Notes under the pieces: generated by a model | Told to the model about the DNA's origin: nothing | The model's database searches: none | Seen by the model: only the letters and a program-made list of their open reading frames with translations | Program-made: the position numbers and the translations under genes | NCBI GenBank assembly: GCA_025210555.1 | Contig: JAOARL010000033.1 | Span: 1-64,000, forward strand | DNA: 64,000 nt | From: Clostridia bacterium | GTDB lineage: Bacteria; Bacillota; Clostridia; Lachnospirales; JAOARL01 | Reading direction: 5' to 3' | Part shown: piece by piece, positions 53,550-62,071 of the stretch | Layout of the letters: each line of letters opens with the position of its first letter | Position numbering within the stretch: the stretch's first letter is position 1

Positions 53550-54086
53550 CTATTGTGTTACAAATTGAGTAAAGTAAACCTCTGCTATTGAGCTTGTTTC
53601 AAACTTCTCATTTAAAGCGTTTCTTATCTCTTCTTTAAGTAAATCTTTTGCTCCTACAATTTGAAGCTCATCATATGTTTTTTTAGATGCAACATCTAAA
53701 AGTGTATCTGTAATTATTTGAGGTTTCTCTGTAAGTATTGTAACCATTGTATCATAATCTGAAGCTGTTTTATTTAATCCTAAATTTATTTCTGCTTTTA
53801 TTATATGACTAGATACATCTATTTCAGATAATGTTAAAGTAGTTGTAATTGTCCCAACTGGCTTTATATCAAGTTCGTTGAAACTTGGCTTTTCAACAAC
53901 TTCAACTTCTACCTCTTCTCCATTTTCATTTATAACTTTCTCTGTAGCTTTTTCTTCTTCTTTAAGTTCACTTATTGCTTCTTTAAAATCATTTCCCATG
54001 CTTGATACCTTTGATAGTGTAAACATTGAAACACCTAATACTATAACTAAAACAACGCTTATAGCTATCATTACTTTCTTATCCAT
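53550..54086 (-). CDS. fliL: Flagellar basal body-associated protein FliL
   Basis: FliL surrounds stator units and supports torque generation. The 178-residue protein has one N-terminal membrane segment (about 5-25). An acidic coiled linker (about 32-70) and a periplasm-side stomatin-like FliL domain (TTLTLSEIDVSSHIIKAEINLGL and LLKEEIRNALNEKFETSSIAEVYFTQFVTQ) follow. It lies ten bases after motB. Confidence 0.92.
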   Translation of the reverse strand: MDKKVMIAISVVLVIVLGVSMFTLSKVSSMGNDFKEAISELKEEEKATEKVINENGEEVEVEVVEKPSFNELDIKPVGTITTTLTLSEIDVSSHIIKAEINLGLNKTASDYDTMVTILTEKPQIITDTLLDVASKKTYDELQIVGAKDLLKEEIRNALNEKFETSSIAEVYFTQFVTQ

Positions 54087-54096
54087 ATAATCCCCC

Positions 54097-54867
54097 TTAT
54101 TTTGTTTGATCTATTGCATATTTACTTATAATTTTTATTTCAACACGTCTGTTTTTAGCCCTTCCATCTACCGTAGCATTTGTAGCTATTGGTCTATATT
54201 CTCCAAAACCTTCTGCTGAAAATCTAGAAGGATCCATTTTTTTCGCATTTATAAAATATCTTGCTACTTCTATTGCTCTTATTGATGAAAGTTCCCAGTT
54301 ACTTGGAAATTTTGACGTATGTATTGGTCTATTATCAGTATGACCTTCTATTTTAATCATATTTTCATTATTTTTTATTAATTCTTCTGCCACTCCAAAT
54401 AGTATCTTTTTAGCATCAGATTTAACGTCTGCTTTACCAGAATCAAACAAAACATTATCGACAAAACTTAGTTTAACATAATTCTCATCTAAGTCAATTT
54501 TCACTTTGCTTAACATTTTTCTTTTTCTTAAATTTTCTTCTATTTCTTTTTTTAACGTCTCAAGTTCTTCTTTTTTTTGCTTCTTTATATATTCAGGCGT
54601 CTTATTTACAAAATCAGACAAGTTTTCAAGTTGATTAATTCCTCCACCAACTTGAATCCCTGAAGGTATCATTGAAGCTCCTCCACTAAGTACTGATGCC
54701 GAACCATCAAATGAAGCTATTACAGCTTTAAACTTAGCAACATCAACTGATGACATAGAAAAAAGCAATATGAAAAACGTTAAAAGAAGTGTAACCATAT
54801 CACCGTAAGTACTCATCCATTCCGGTGAACCTTTTTTAGCTTCTTCGGCCTTCTTTTTAGCTGCCAT
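54097..54867 (-). CDS. motB: Flagellar stator protein MotB
   Basis: MotB anchors the ion-driven stator to peptidoglycan. The 256-residue protein has a single membrane segment with the ion-binding Asp in STYGDMVTLLLTFFILLFSMS (about 18-38). A plug/linker region and a C-terminal OmpA-like peptidoglycan-binding domain (IKIEGHTDNRPIHTSKFPSN, ELSSIRAIEVARYF) follow. H+ versus Na+ use cannot be decided with certainty. It is 13 bases after motA. Confidence 0.96.
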   Translation of the reverse strand: MAAKKKAEEAKKGSPEWMSTYGDMVTLLLTFFILLFSMSSVDVAKFKAVIASFDGSASVLSGGASMIPSGIQVGGGINQLENLSDFVNKTPEYIKKQKKEELETLKKEIEENLRKRKMLSKVKIDLDENYVKLSFVDNVLFDSGKADVKSDAKKILFGVAEELIKNNENMIKIEGHTDNRPIHTSKFPSNWELSSIRAIEVARYFINAKKMDPSRFSAEGFGEYRPIATNATVDGRAKNRRVEIKIISKYAIDQTK

Positions 54868-54880
54868 TTTCTACCCCCTC

Positions 54881-55678
54881 TTATGCTTCAGCTGTTTCTG
54901 CTGCTCCATCTTTTTCATTTCCCTGAGCTTTTCTAAGCGCTGGCGCTAAGAATGCCTTTAATTTTTCTTCTATTATTCTTGGGTTTTCTCCAGCTTGTAT
55001 TGATAAAAGCCCTTCTATCATTACATCTTTAACTAAAACCTCTTCATTACTTCTTATTTTAAGTTTATTTGCTATTGGTGTTGCAATAAAGTTTGCAAGC
55101 ATTGATCCATACATCGTAGTTATAAGCGCAACTGACATACTCGGTCCAATCGCACTAGGATCATCAAGTTTCTTAAGCATGTTTATAAGTCCAATAAGCG
55201 TTCCTATCATTCCCCATGCTGGCCCTAAACTCGCTACTGTTTCCCAGAAAGTTTGAGCTTCTTTATGTCTTTCGTCTAAGAAAGACAACTCTGTTTCAAG
55301 TATATTTCTAACAAGTTCTGGATCCGTACCATCAACAATTAACAGTACTCCTTTTTTAAGAAAATCATCATCTATATCTTTAGCCGCTTCTTCAAGTGCT
55401 AAAAGACCTTCTTTTCTTGCTGTATTAGCAAGCGTAATTATTTTTTGTATTATTATCTCAGGGTGAAGTTCTTTCACCGAGAATATATGCTTAGCACTTT
55501 TAAACGATCCAATAAATGCTTGTATTGGGTACGATATAAGTGTAGCTGAAAATGTCCCCCCAATTGTTATATACACTGATGACATATCTATAAACGTTCC
55601 TAACTCCCCATTTGCCGTTATTGACGACACTATAAATGCAATTCCTGCTATAAATCCAATAATTGATGCTATATCCAC
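54881..55678 (-). CDS. motA: Flagellar stator protein MotA
   Basis: MotA forms the stator ring that pushes on FliG. The 265-residue protein has four membrane segments (about 5-20, 32-50, 150-170, 183-205). The family segments are GGTFSATLISYPIQAF, ETVASLGPAWGMIGTLIGLINML with the conserved proline, and GPSMSVALITTMYGSMLAN. The gene follows flbD after 13 bases and precedes motB, an arrangement found in many Clostridia inside the fla operon. Confidence 0.96.
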   Translation of the reverse strand: MDIASIIGFIAGIAFIVSSITANGELGTFIDMSSVYITIGGTFSATLISYPIQAFIGSFKSAKHIFSVKELHPEIIIQKIITLANTARKEGLLALEEAAKDIDDDFLKKGVLLIVDGTDPELVRNILETELSFLDERHKEAQTFWETVASLGPAWGMIGTLIGLINMLKKLDDPSAIGPSMSVALITTMYGSMLANFIATPIANKLKIRSNEEVLVKDVMIEGLLSIQAGENPRIIEEKLKAFLAPALRKAQGNEKDGAAETAEA

Positions 55679-55691
55679 TTAGTTCACCTCA

Positions 55692-55877
55692 TTAAATACT
55701 AGTTATTTTTCTTTTATATTTTATCACTAAATCTACCACTTCTTCAACCATTTCTTTAACTATTATTTTCTTTCCTGTAGTAGTTGTGATTATTGTATTT
55801 GGTGTTGCCTCTATTGTTTCAACTAGCTCTGCATTTATAATAAGTGTTTTATCATTTAATCTTGTTACTTCTATCAT
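55692..55877 (-). CDS. flbD: FlbD/SwrD flagellar protein
   Basis: FlbD-family (SwrD) proteins raise flagellar power for swarming in Bacillus. The 61-residue protein matches the family throughout: MIEVTRLNDKTLIINAELVETIEATPNTIITTTTGKKIIVKEM. AAAGGAGG precedes the ATG closely, and the ribosome site follows the T tract of the hairpin at 55901-55920. Confidence 0.92.
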   Translation of the reverse strand: MIEVTRLNDKTLIINAELVETIEATPNTIITTTTGKKIIVKEMVEEVVDLVIKYKRKITSI

Positions 55878-55891
55878 AATAAGCCTCCTTT

Positions 55892-55920
55892 AAAAAATTA
55901 ACCCACTTTTTCAAGTGGGT
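55892..55920 (-). terminator. Hairpin with T tract between flgE and flbD
   Basis: A perfect eight-bp stem (55901-55908 with 55913-55920) and four-base loop are followed on the minus strand by TTAATTTTTT. It lies in the middle of the flagellar operon and would reduce transcription from flgE into the stator and switch genes. Confidence 0.75.
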
Positions 55921-55934
55921 CTAATGTTTAAGCA

Positions 55935-57263
55935 TTATCTTTTTAAGTTTACTAACTCTTGTAAGATTTCATCTGATGCTGTTATTATTCTTGAATTCGC
56001 TTGGAATCCTCTTTGTGTTGTAATCATTTCTGTAAATTCTTTTGAAAGGTCTACGTTTGACATCTCAAGTACCCCTGAGTTAATTCCTGAACCACCAGTT
56101 CCTGGCTCAACTCCAACCCCATTAAATGCTCCTGAGTTTGCTGTTTCAATAAACATGTTATTTCCTACTTTAGCTAAACCTGCCGGGTTTTTAAATTGTG
56201 CTAAAGAAATTTGTCCTAATAGTTTTGATTGTCCATTACTATATCTACCTGTAATTTTACCATCTCCACCAACACTAAATCCTGTAATTGATCCTGATTT
56301 TCTACCATCTACCGTAGTAGCATTAGTACTTGTCTTCTTTTGATATTGTGTAACATTATCAAAGTTGATGTTAATACTATCTGAATCCCCTACTGTTGAT
56401 TTAACTCCTTGGAATGGTAAAACTCCACTAAAGTCCATATCATAAGATGTAGTTCCTGTTACAGCTCCTGTAGCATCGAACTCTAATTCCATTTCTGTAC
56501 CAAATGTCATTGGAGCAACTGCTGCACCTCCACTAGCTATTACATCTTCACCTTTTTCATCTTTAAGTGTATCTAATCCTTTTATTTTCCATTTACTATC
56601 AGTTGTATCAAATCTCGCTGTCATTTGTCCTGTATATTTATATCCTAAACTATCATAAAAACTTACTATAATTGGAATTCCACCTGTACCTGCAGCGTAA
56701 TCTCCACCATCTTTTAAGTCCCAGTTACCTTCAATTGCAAGCTTCGTAGTCTTCTCAGGCTCTACTTGAGCATATTCAGGTTTTAATATTGCAAGCGGCT
56801 TAACCGGTGCTTTTATTATATCAGTATTATCTGAGTTCGCTTCCCATCCACAAACCTTAAGTCCACTAGATGTAACTAAGTTACCGGCAGAATCAATTCT
56901 AAATGCTCCTGCTCTAGTATATTTTAATCCTGATTCATCTTGAACAACGAAGAATCCGTCTCCTTCAATTTTAAGGTCAAGTGGATTATCAGTTCTTTTA
57001 GCGGCACCTTCTGCCATATTAATATCAATACTTGATAAGTTAACCCCTAGTCCAACTTGTTGAGGGTTAGATCCCCCTTTTCCACCTTCGTATGAAGATG
57101 GCCCTGTAGCACCTTTAACAGTCTGGCTAAATACCTCTGAAAAAGTTACTGTACTTCCTTTATATGCTGTTGTATTTACGTTTGCAATGTTATTACCAAT
57201 AACGTCCATCTTAGCTTGGTGAACGTTTAACCCTGATACCCCAGAGTACATTGATCTCATCAT
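55935..57263 (-). CDS. flgE: Flagellar hook protein FlgE
   Basis: FlgE polymerises into the hook. The 442-residue protein has the N-terminal rod/hook signature (MYSGVSGLNVHQAKMDVIGNNIANVNTTAYKGS), the D1/D2 shell region and EGDGFFVVQDESGLKYTRAGAF. The C-terminal rod-like helix ends GFQANSRIITASDEILQELVNLKR. AGGAGG precedes the ATG pair. It follows flgD, its hook cap, and its end is set off by a hairpin. Confidence 0.96.
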   Translation of the reverse strand: MMRSMYSGVSGLNVHQAKMDVIGNNIANVNTTAYKGSTVTFSEVFSQTVKGATGPSSYEGGKGGSNPQQVGLGVNLSSIDINMAEGAAKRTDNPLDLKIEGDGFFVVQDESGLKYTRAGAFRIDSAGNLVTSSGLKVCGWEANSDNTDIIKAPVKPLAILKPEYAQVEPEKTTKLAIEGNWDLKDGGDYAAGTGGIPIIVSFYDSLGYKYTGQMTARFDTTDSKWKIKGLDTLKDEKGEDVIASGGAAVAPMTFGTEMELEFDATGAVTGTTSYDMDFSGVLPFQGVKSTVGDSDSININFDNVTQYQKKTSTNATTVDGRKSGSITGFSVGGDGKITGRYSNGQSKLLGQISLAQFKNPAGLAKVGNNMFIETANSGAFNGVGVEPGTGGSGINSGVLEMSNVDLSKEFTEMITTQRGFQANSRIITASDEILQELVNLKR

Positions 57264-57305
57264 AATTAATTTCCTCCTAAAACCTGATTAATTTTCTTAC
57301 TTAAT

Positions 57306-57332
57306 ATTTCGGTAATTTTTCCTATATACTTA
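57306..57332 (-). promoter_or_regulatory. Weak sigma-28-like promoter candidate before flgE
   Basis: On the minus strand TAAG (57329-57332) and ACCGAAAT (57306-57313) are separated by 15 bases. This matches the spacing, and part of the sequence, of TAAA-N15-GCCGATAT. It is 43 bases before the flgE start, in the 94-base flgD-flgE gap. Three mismatches make this tentative. Confidence 0.25.
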
Positions 57333-57357
57333 ACACTTTTTATGATATTTTTTATAT

Positions 57358-58149
57358 TTATTCTGATTCTACTTTATCTTCTGTTTCTTTTTCCTCATTA
57401 TTTTCCTCATTACCACCCTCACTTGTTTCTTCAGCAGTAATTTTATTTCTAATAGCTTGTATATTTTGAGCATTAAGAACATCTATAGATTCTTCAAGTT
57501 TATTATGATATCCCTTAACTATATCAATAGAAACATGATTAACTAATTCATTTTCATCCTTAACAATTAAATAAACTTTATTATCTTTAATATTAATCTC
57601 TTCTGCTACTCCTGCAAGCTCTTCTGTATCTCCAGTATCACTATCGTATTTATCCCATTTAATAGTTTTACCAAGCATTCCAGAAGCACTCATTACATCC
57701 TTGATAAGTTCATCTCTTCTACTTGATGAATCATCAACTATAGAAACTTTTTCTATTGGAACATCTTTTCCTTCTACACTAAGGAATACATTCCCACTTT
57801 TGATTTTGACACCATCAACTACTCCTATTACTTGTCTAGTTTCTTTTGTTATATCATCCATATAAGTAGCTGAGACATTTTTACCTATTAAATCATACCC
57901 TTGCGTTATACTTGCTGTTTTACTCAAGTTTTCCATCTGCTCTAGCGAAGTAAATTGCGCCATTTGAGCTAAGAATTCTTTATCTTCAGTTGGATTCATT
58001 GGATCCTGATACTTCATTTGAGTAACAAGTAAATTTAGAAATGCATTTTTATCTAGGTTATCCCCTGACTTAGCTGGAGCACCTTTTGCATTATCATATT
58101 TAATTGTTGGATCCAATCCATCATATGCATTAGTAACTGCATCTGCCAT
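57358..58149 (-). CDS. flgD: Flagellar hook capping protein FlgD
   Basis: FlgD caps the growing hook. The 263-residue protein has the conserved N-terminal export and cap segment (LDKNAFLNLLVTQMKYQDPMNPTEDKEFLAQMAQFTSLEQMENL). A variable Tudor/FnIII-like core (about 90-215) and an acidic, glutamate-rich tail (about 240-263) follow. It lies 15 bases after fliK and upstream of flgE, the normal order. Confidence 0.94.
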   Translation of the reverse strand: MADAVTNAYDGLDPTIKYDNAKGAPAKSGDNLDKNAFLNLLVTQMKYQDPMNPTEDKEFLAQMAQFTSLEQMENLSKTASITQGYDLIGKNVSATYMDDITKETRQVIGVVDGVKIKSGNVFLSVEGKDVPIEKVSIVDDSSSRRDELIKDVMSASGMLGKTIKWDKYDSDTGDTEELAGVAEEINIKDNKVYLIVKDENELVNHVSIDIVKGYHNKLEESIDVLNAQNIQAIRNKITAEETSEGGNEENNEEKETEDKVESE

Positions 58150-58164
58150 TTTAATTCCTCCTCA

Positions 58165-59523
58165 TTAAGCTGAATAATCAACTCTATTATCTGATCCTAC
58201 AGATATATTATTGCTTGATACCTCATATTCTTCTACATCCACATTTTCATCAATCTCTTCTATTTTATTTATACCTTTTCTTTTGCCTTTAGATTGATTT
58301 TCTCTATTAAACCTTCTCATATCATCATTTTGTTCTGTATTAGTTTGAACTGAAACTTCAATATCATTAACCTTAATACCTTGCGATTCAAGATTTTCTT
58401 TAAATTTTATTATGTTTGCTTCTATTATATTTTTAGCCTCTGTTGTTTCAACTGTCATTTTAGCACTCATATTTCCACTTTCAGATATAAGCTTAACCAT
58501 AACTTTCCCTAAACTTTCAGGTCTAAGCTGCATATTCATTTCAGTCTTACCCTCACTAACTGCAATTTTCATATTGTCAATTATTTGAGTTACAACCTTC
58601 TCTTTTATAACTGGTTGTGATGAATCCACTTTATCTACGTTTAGCTTTATGTTTTCAAATTTATTATTAACAACCGAAATGTTTGCATTGTTGGCTGTTT
58701 TAATAATTTTATTTTCCTTACCTTGTTCTTTATCGCTAAACATACTATCTTTAGTTTCACCTGAATTACTTGTATCATCCTTAATTGTTTCTTGATTAGA
58801 CTCTACTGTTTCCTCATTGCTAACTCTAACAATTTTAGCTTTACCCTTTTCATTTAAAGTAATTTCATCATTTCCTGTCATACTTCTAAGCACTGCCTCT
58901 TTTCCAGCATTAGCATCTTTTTCAACAGTCATCTTTTCATTTATTACTTCAAATAATTTTTCTTTAAACCCTGTACTTTCTGTTGCGACCTCTTTAACAT
59001 CACTTAATACTTCTTTTAACTCTTTAAACTCTTCTACTAATTTAATATCACTTAAAACTTCAATTTCATTATTTACACCTTTCAGTGTCTTAAATAAATC
59101 CATCTCTGTTGCATTATCATTTTCCTTCAGTAGTTCTTGTAGTTTATTAACAACTTCTTCCGTATTCATCCCCAACTTGTTAGCAATTTCTTCAACCATT
59201 GTTAATAATTCTCCTGATAGCATTTCAATTTTTACATTTTCATCACTAACTTTAATTTCTTCTTTTACTTCCACTTCTTTTTCTGTTGTTACGTTCTCGT
59301 TATCTACTTTTTTGTCTTCTACTTTAACTTCTTCTTTTACTTTTACACTTTCTTTCTTATTAATTTCATTTTTAGTTTCTTTTGTCTCTGAATTATTTGT
59401 TTCTAGCTTTTTTGATTCTGCATTTAACATATTTTCAAATTTATTGTCTGTAGCCTTTTGGCTTTTCACTTCTTTTTTAGGTTCTACATTTAAATTTAAA
59501 TTCATTATATTTGCTGTTACCAT
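58165..59523 (-). CDS. fliK: Flagellar hook-length control protein FliK
   Basis: FliK measures hook length and triggers the FlhB switch. The 452-residue protein has a long, low-complexity, Lys/Glu/Asn-rich N-terminal part. The conserved C-terminal domain (about 315-400) includes KTEMNMQLRPESLGKVMVKLISESGNM and IKFKENLESQGIKVNDIEVSV. The ATG at 59523 has AGGAGG five bases upstream; the ATG one codon earlier is closer than normal. It lies between the MotE-like gene and flgD, where fliK belongs. Confidence 0.9.
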   Translation of the reverse strand: MVTANIMNLNLNVEPKKEVKSQKATDNKFENMLNAESKKLETNNSETKETKNEINKKESVKVKEEVKVEDKKVDNENVTTEKEVEVKEEIKVSDENVKIEMLSGELLTMVEEIANKLGMNTEEVVNKLQELLKENDNATEMDLFKTLKGVNNEIEVLSDIKLVEEFKELKEVLSDVKEVATESTGFKEKLFEVINEKMTVEKDANAGKEAVLRSMTGNDEITLNEKGKAKIVRVSNEETVESNQETIKDDTSNSGETKDSMFSDKEQGKENKIIKTANNANISVVNNKFENIKLNVDKVDSSQPVIKEKVVTQIIDNMKIAVSEGKTEMNMQLRPESLGKVMVKLISESGNMSAKMTVETTEAKNIIEANIIKFKENLESQGIKVNDIEVSVQTNTEQNDDMRRFNRENQSKGKRKGINKIEEIDENVDVEEYEVSSNNISVGSDNRVDYSA

Positions 59524-59532
59524 CATAACCTC

Positions 59533-60216
59533 CTATGGTGCCATTCTCTTGGCAATTTTTGATGCATTCTTAACACTCATATTTGCTAATATATCTGCTC
59601 TTTTTTCTGAGTCAATTATTTTAAGTACATTTGCTACTAACTCTGAATCTGTAGTCATCATACTCTCAAGTATTTTAGCTGCACTACTTGATTCCATATC
59701 ACTATAAGTTGTAGCGTATTTTTTGATTTGATCATCATAAACTTCTTTTGTAGCTATCTCTTTGTAAATCCTCTCTGCATTTTCAGGATAAACTTCTTTA
59801 AAGAACTTTGAAAAATCTTCTCTATCAACATCAATTACAGCTTCATCAAATTCTTTTTTAGTTGCTGCAAATTGTTCTTGTTGCTTTTCATAAACTTTAA
59901 GTATTGCAATCTCTTCTTTTTGCTTCTTATTTTCTTCTGCTATATTTTTATTATTAGTTTCAAGAGCTAACACTTTAGCTTCTAAACTTTCTATTTCTGC
60001 AACAAATTCATGATTTGAGTAATAATTATATTTTTCTTCAATAGGTGGTGGTGGTAATATATTTTTTACTACTGGAATTCCTGATAGTGGTTCTCTAAAA
60101 TATAATTCAGTCATATTTCCAACATTAAATCTTACTACACTTCCAAACCCTATAACTAAAGCTAAAAATATTACTATCCATAATATACCGCCTGATTTCT
60201 TTTTTTCTTCTGCCAT
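59533..60216 (-). CDS. MotE/YlxF-like flagellar protein with MgtE-N-like C-terminus
   Basis: The 227-residue protein has one N-terminal membrane segment (about 10-29). A short proline-rich stretch (ILPPPPIEEKY), a coiled coil (about 70-115) and a C-terminal helical domain (about 130-227, SAAKILESM..VLKIIDSEKRADILANM) resembling the MgtE N-terminal domain follow. MotE-type proteins chaperone or assist stator and basal-body function. It sits between fliJ and fliK like Bacillus ylxF. Confidence 0.82.
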   Translation of the reverse strand: MAEEKKKSGGILWIVIFLALVIGFGSVVRFNVGNMTELYFREPLSGIPVVKNILPPPPIEEKYNYYSNHEFVAEIESLEAKVLALETNNKNIAEENKKQKEEIAILKVYEKQQEQFAATKKEFDEAVIDVDREDFSKFFKEVYPENAERIYKEIATKEVYDDQIKKYATTYSDMESSSAAKILESMMTTDSELVANVLKIIDSEKRADILANMSVKNASKIAKRMAP

Positions 60217-60225
60217 ACTTTCCTC

Positions 60226-60660
60226 CTATTTACTGTACTTATAACTATTAATTTCATCTACTTTTGATTGTTCCTCTTTTAAAAGTTCTTTTTTGTGTTC
60301 TTCAAAAGCTTTCTCTTTAAGCTTTTCTATTGTCTTTCTTTCCTTAACAGCTACAACAAGTTCTTCCCTTTTTATATCGACATTTTTCTCTTCTTCATTA
60401 ATACTTTTTTGGATTTCTTTTATTTTGTTATTCAAAAAAGTGGTATAGTTTTGAAACTCTACCATTTCCTTTACACTCAAAGATCCTGAAGATCTTTTAT
60501 TAGCATTTTCCATATTCATTTTTCGCTCTTTTTCTTTTTCAATTTTAACGTTTTTAAGCTCTTCAAGAATTTGAAGAGCTTTACCATATTCTGCTTTCTT
60601 TTGATCCTCTAACTGAATTTTAACTTTCAGCAAACTTTCAAATTTAAATTTAAACTTCAT
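60226..60660 (-). CDS. fliJ: Flagellar export chaperone/ATPase stalk protein FliJ
   Basis: FliJ binds FliI and FlhA in the export ATPase. The 144-residue protein is almost entirely a coiled coil and begins MKFKFKFESLLKVKIQLEDQ, the family signature. It starts five bases after fliI and ends before the MotE-like gene. The short end is typical. Confidence 0.9.
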   Translation of the reverse strand: MKFKFKFESLLKVKIQLEDQKKAEYGKALQILEELKNVKIEKEKERKMNMENANKRSSGSLSVKEMVEFQNYTTFLNNKIKEIQKSINEEEKNVDIKREELVVAVKERKTIEKLKEKAFEEHKKELLKEEQSKVDEINSYKYSK

Positions 60661-60665
60661 TTACA

Positions 60666-61976
60666 TCACTCATTTTGTAATATATTTTGCATCTTTTCCA
60701 TGATTTCTTCAAATCCAAAAAACTCATGCGTCTTTTGTTGAAGTAATTCTTTTACCAGTCCAATTTTTTCTATTGCATAATCAATTTCAGGATTACTACC
60801 TTTTGAATAGGCTCCTATATTTATTAGGTCCTCTGCATCATTATATACCGCTAAAACCTTTTTAACTTCAAATGACATATCTTTATGTTCTTGCGTTACA
60901 ACATCCCCCATAACTCTTGATACACTTTCAAGAACAGATATTGCCGGATAATGGTTTTTATTTGCAAGTTTTCTTGATAAAACTATATGTCCATCAAGTA
61001 TCCCTCTTGCTGTATCTGTTACTGGTTCAGATAAATCATCCCCTTCAACAAGAACAGTATATAATCCTGTTATAGACCCTTTATGTGAAGTTCCTGCTCT
61101 TTCTAATAGTTTCGGCATAACTGCAAAAACCGAAGGAGTATAACCCTTTGAAACTGGTGGTTCTCCAATTGCAAGTCCAATTTCTCTTTGTGCCATTGAA
61201 TATCTAGTTAATGAATCCATCATTAAAAGAACATCTTTACCTTGATCTCTGAAATATTCTGCCACTGCTGTAGCCGTTTCTGCAGCTTTCTTTCTAATAA
61301 GTGCTGGTTTATCTGAAGTAGCCACGATAAGAACAGATCTTTTAAGACCTTCTTCGCCTAAATCTTTTTCAATAAATTCTCTTACCTCTCTACCACGCTC
61401 TCCTATAAGTGCTATTACATTTATATCAGCAAGTGTATTTCTTGCAATCATACCTAAGAGCGTACTCTTTCCTACACCTGATCCTGCAAATATACCAACT
61501 CTTTGCCCTTTTCCAATTGTAAGCATACTATCTATAGCTTTAACACCTAGAAGAAGTTTTTCAGAAATTCTAGCCCTTGTTAATGGATCCGGAGATTCGT
61601 TAGTAACACTGTATTTAGCTTTATAATCAAAATCGCCCTTACCATCTATTGGATTTCCAAGTCCGTCTATAACTCTTCCAAGAAGTCCTTCACCAACCTT
61701 AATTTTAAGATCATCTCTAGTTGCTTCTACAACACTACCTGATGATATTCCTTCCATAGTTCCATATGGCATTAAAAGTATTTTACCTTCTTTAAATCCA
61801 ACTACTTCTGCCTTAATAACATTATTATTTATGGCAGCTTTTACATCACAAATTTCCCCAATACTTGAGGCTGGTCCATCTGATTCTATTGTAAGTCCTA
61901 CTACCTTTGAAACCTTTCCGTAATGCTTTGAAAGGTCACTATTTATAACTTCTTTATACTTACTTAAATTTAGCAT
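60666..61976 (-). CDS. fliI: Flagellum-specific ATPase FliI
   Basis: FliI is the hexameric ATPase that helps feed export substrates. The 436-residue protein has the N-terminal domain and the Walker A in GIFAGSGVGKSTLLGMIARN. ALIGERGREVREFIE, a Walker B-type VLLMMDSLTRYSMAQREIG and SVFAVMPKLLERAG follow, all FliI signatures. The ATG at 61976 has GGAAG upstream; a TTG five codons earlier is not used. A separate promoter and a terminator lie just upstream. Confidence 0.97.
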   Translation of the reverse strand: MLNLSKYKEVINSDLSKHYGKVSKVVGLTIESDGPASSIGEICDVKAAINNNVIKAEVVGFKEGKILLMPYGTMEGISSGSVVEATRDDLKIKVGEGLLGRVIDGLGNPIDGKGDFDYKAKYSVTNESPDPLTRARISEKLLLGVKAIDSMLTIGKGQRVGIFAGSGVGKSTLLGMIARNTLADINVIALIGERGREVREFIEKDLGEEGLKRSVLIVATSDKPALIRKKAAETATAVAEYFRDQGKDVLLMMDSLTRYSMAQREIGLAIGEPPVSKGYTPSVFAVMPKLLERAGTSHKGSITGLYTVLVEGDDLSEPVTDTARGILDGHIVLSRKLANKNHYPAISVLESVSRVMGDVVTQEHKDMSFEVKKVLAVYNDAEDLINIGAYSKGSNPEIDYAIEKIGLVKELLQQKTHEFFGFEEIMEKMQNILQNE

Positions 61977-62012
61977 TATATTATCTTCCAATCCTATATT
62001 TTCTTTTACTAT

Positions 62013-62041
62013 ATTATAAACTTTATCATAAATTTATACAA
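62013..62041 (-). promoter_or_regulatory. Candidate sigma-A promoter for fliI
   Basis: On the minus strand TTGTAT (62036-62041) and a perfect TATAAT (62013-62018) are separated by exactly 17 bases, 36 bases before the fliI start. It follows directly the fliH terminator. Confidence 0.65.
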
Positions 62042-62043
62042 AC

Positions 62044-62068
62044 AAAAAAGTGCTATATAAGCACTTTT
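62044..62068 (-). terminator. Terminator between fliH and fliI
   Basis: A nine-bp perfect stem (62046-62054 with 62060-62068) and five-base loop run into a T tract on the minus strand, three bases after the fliH stop. It is followed at once by a promoter, so fliF-fliG-fliH and fliI onward may be separate units. Confidence 0.85.
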
Positions 62069-62071
62069 AAA

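Noticed and set aside
58817-59707. Open frame of 296 codons on the plus strand
   Set aside because: It is antisense to fliK and the MotE-like gene, is Ser/Phe/Leu-rich low complexity, has no ribosome site, and is a shadow of the Lys/Glu-rich coding on the other strand.
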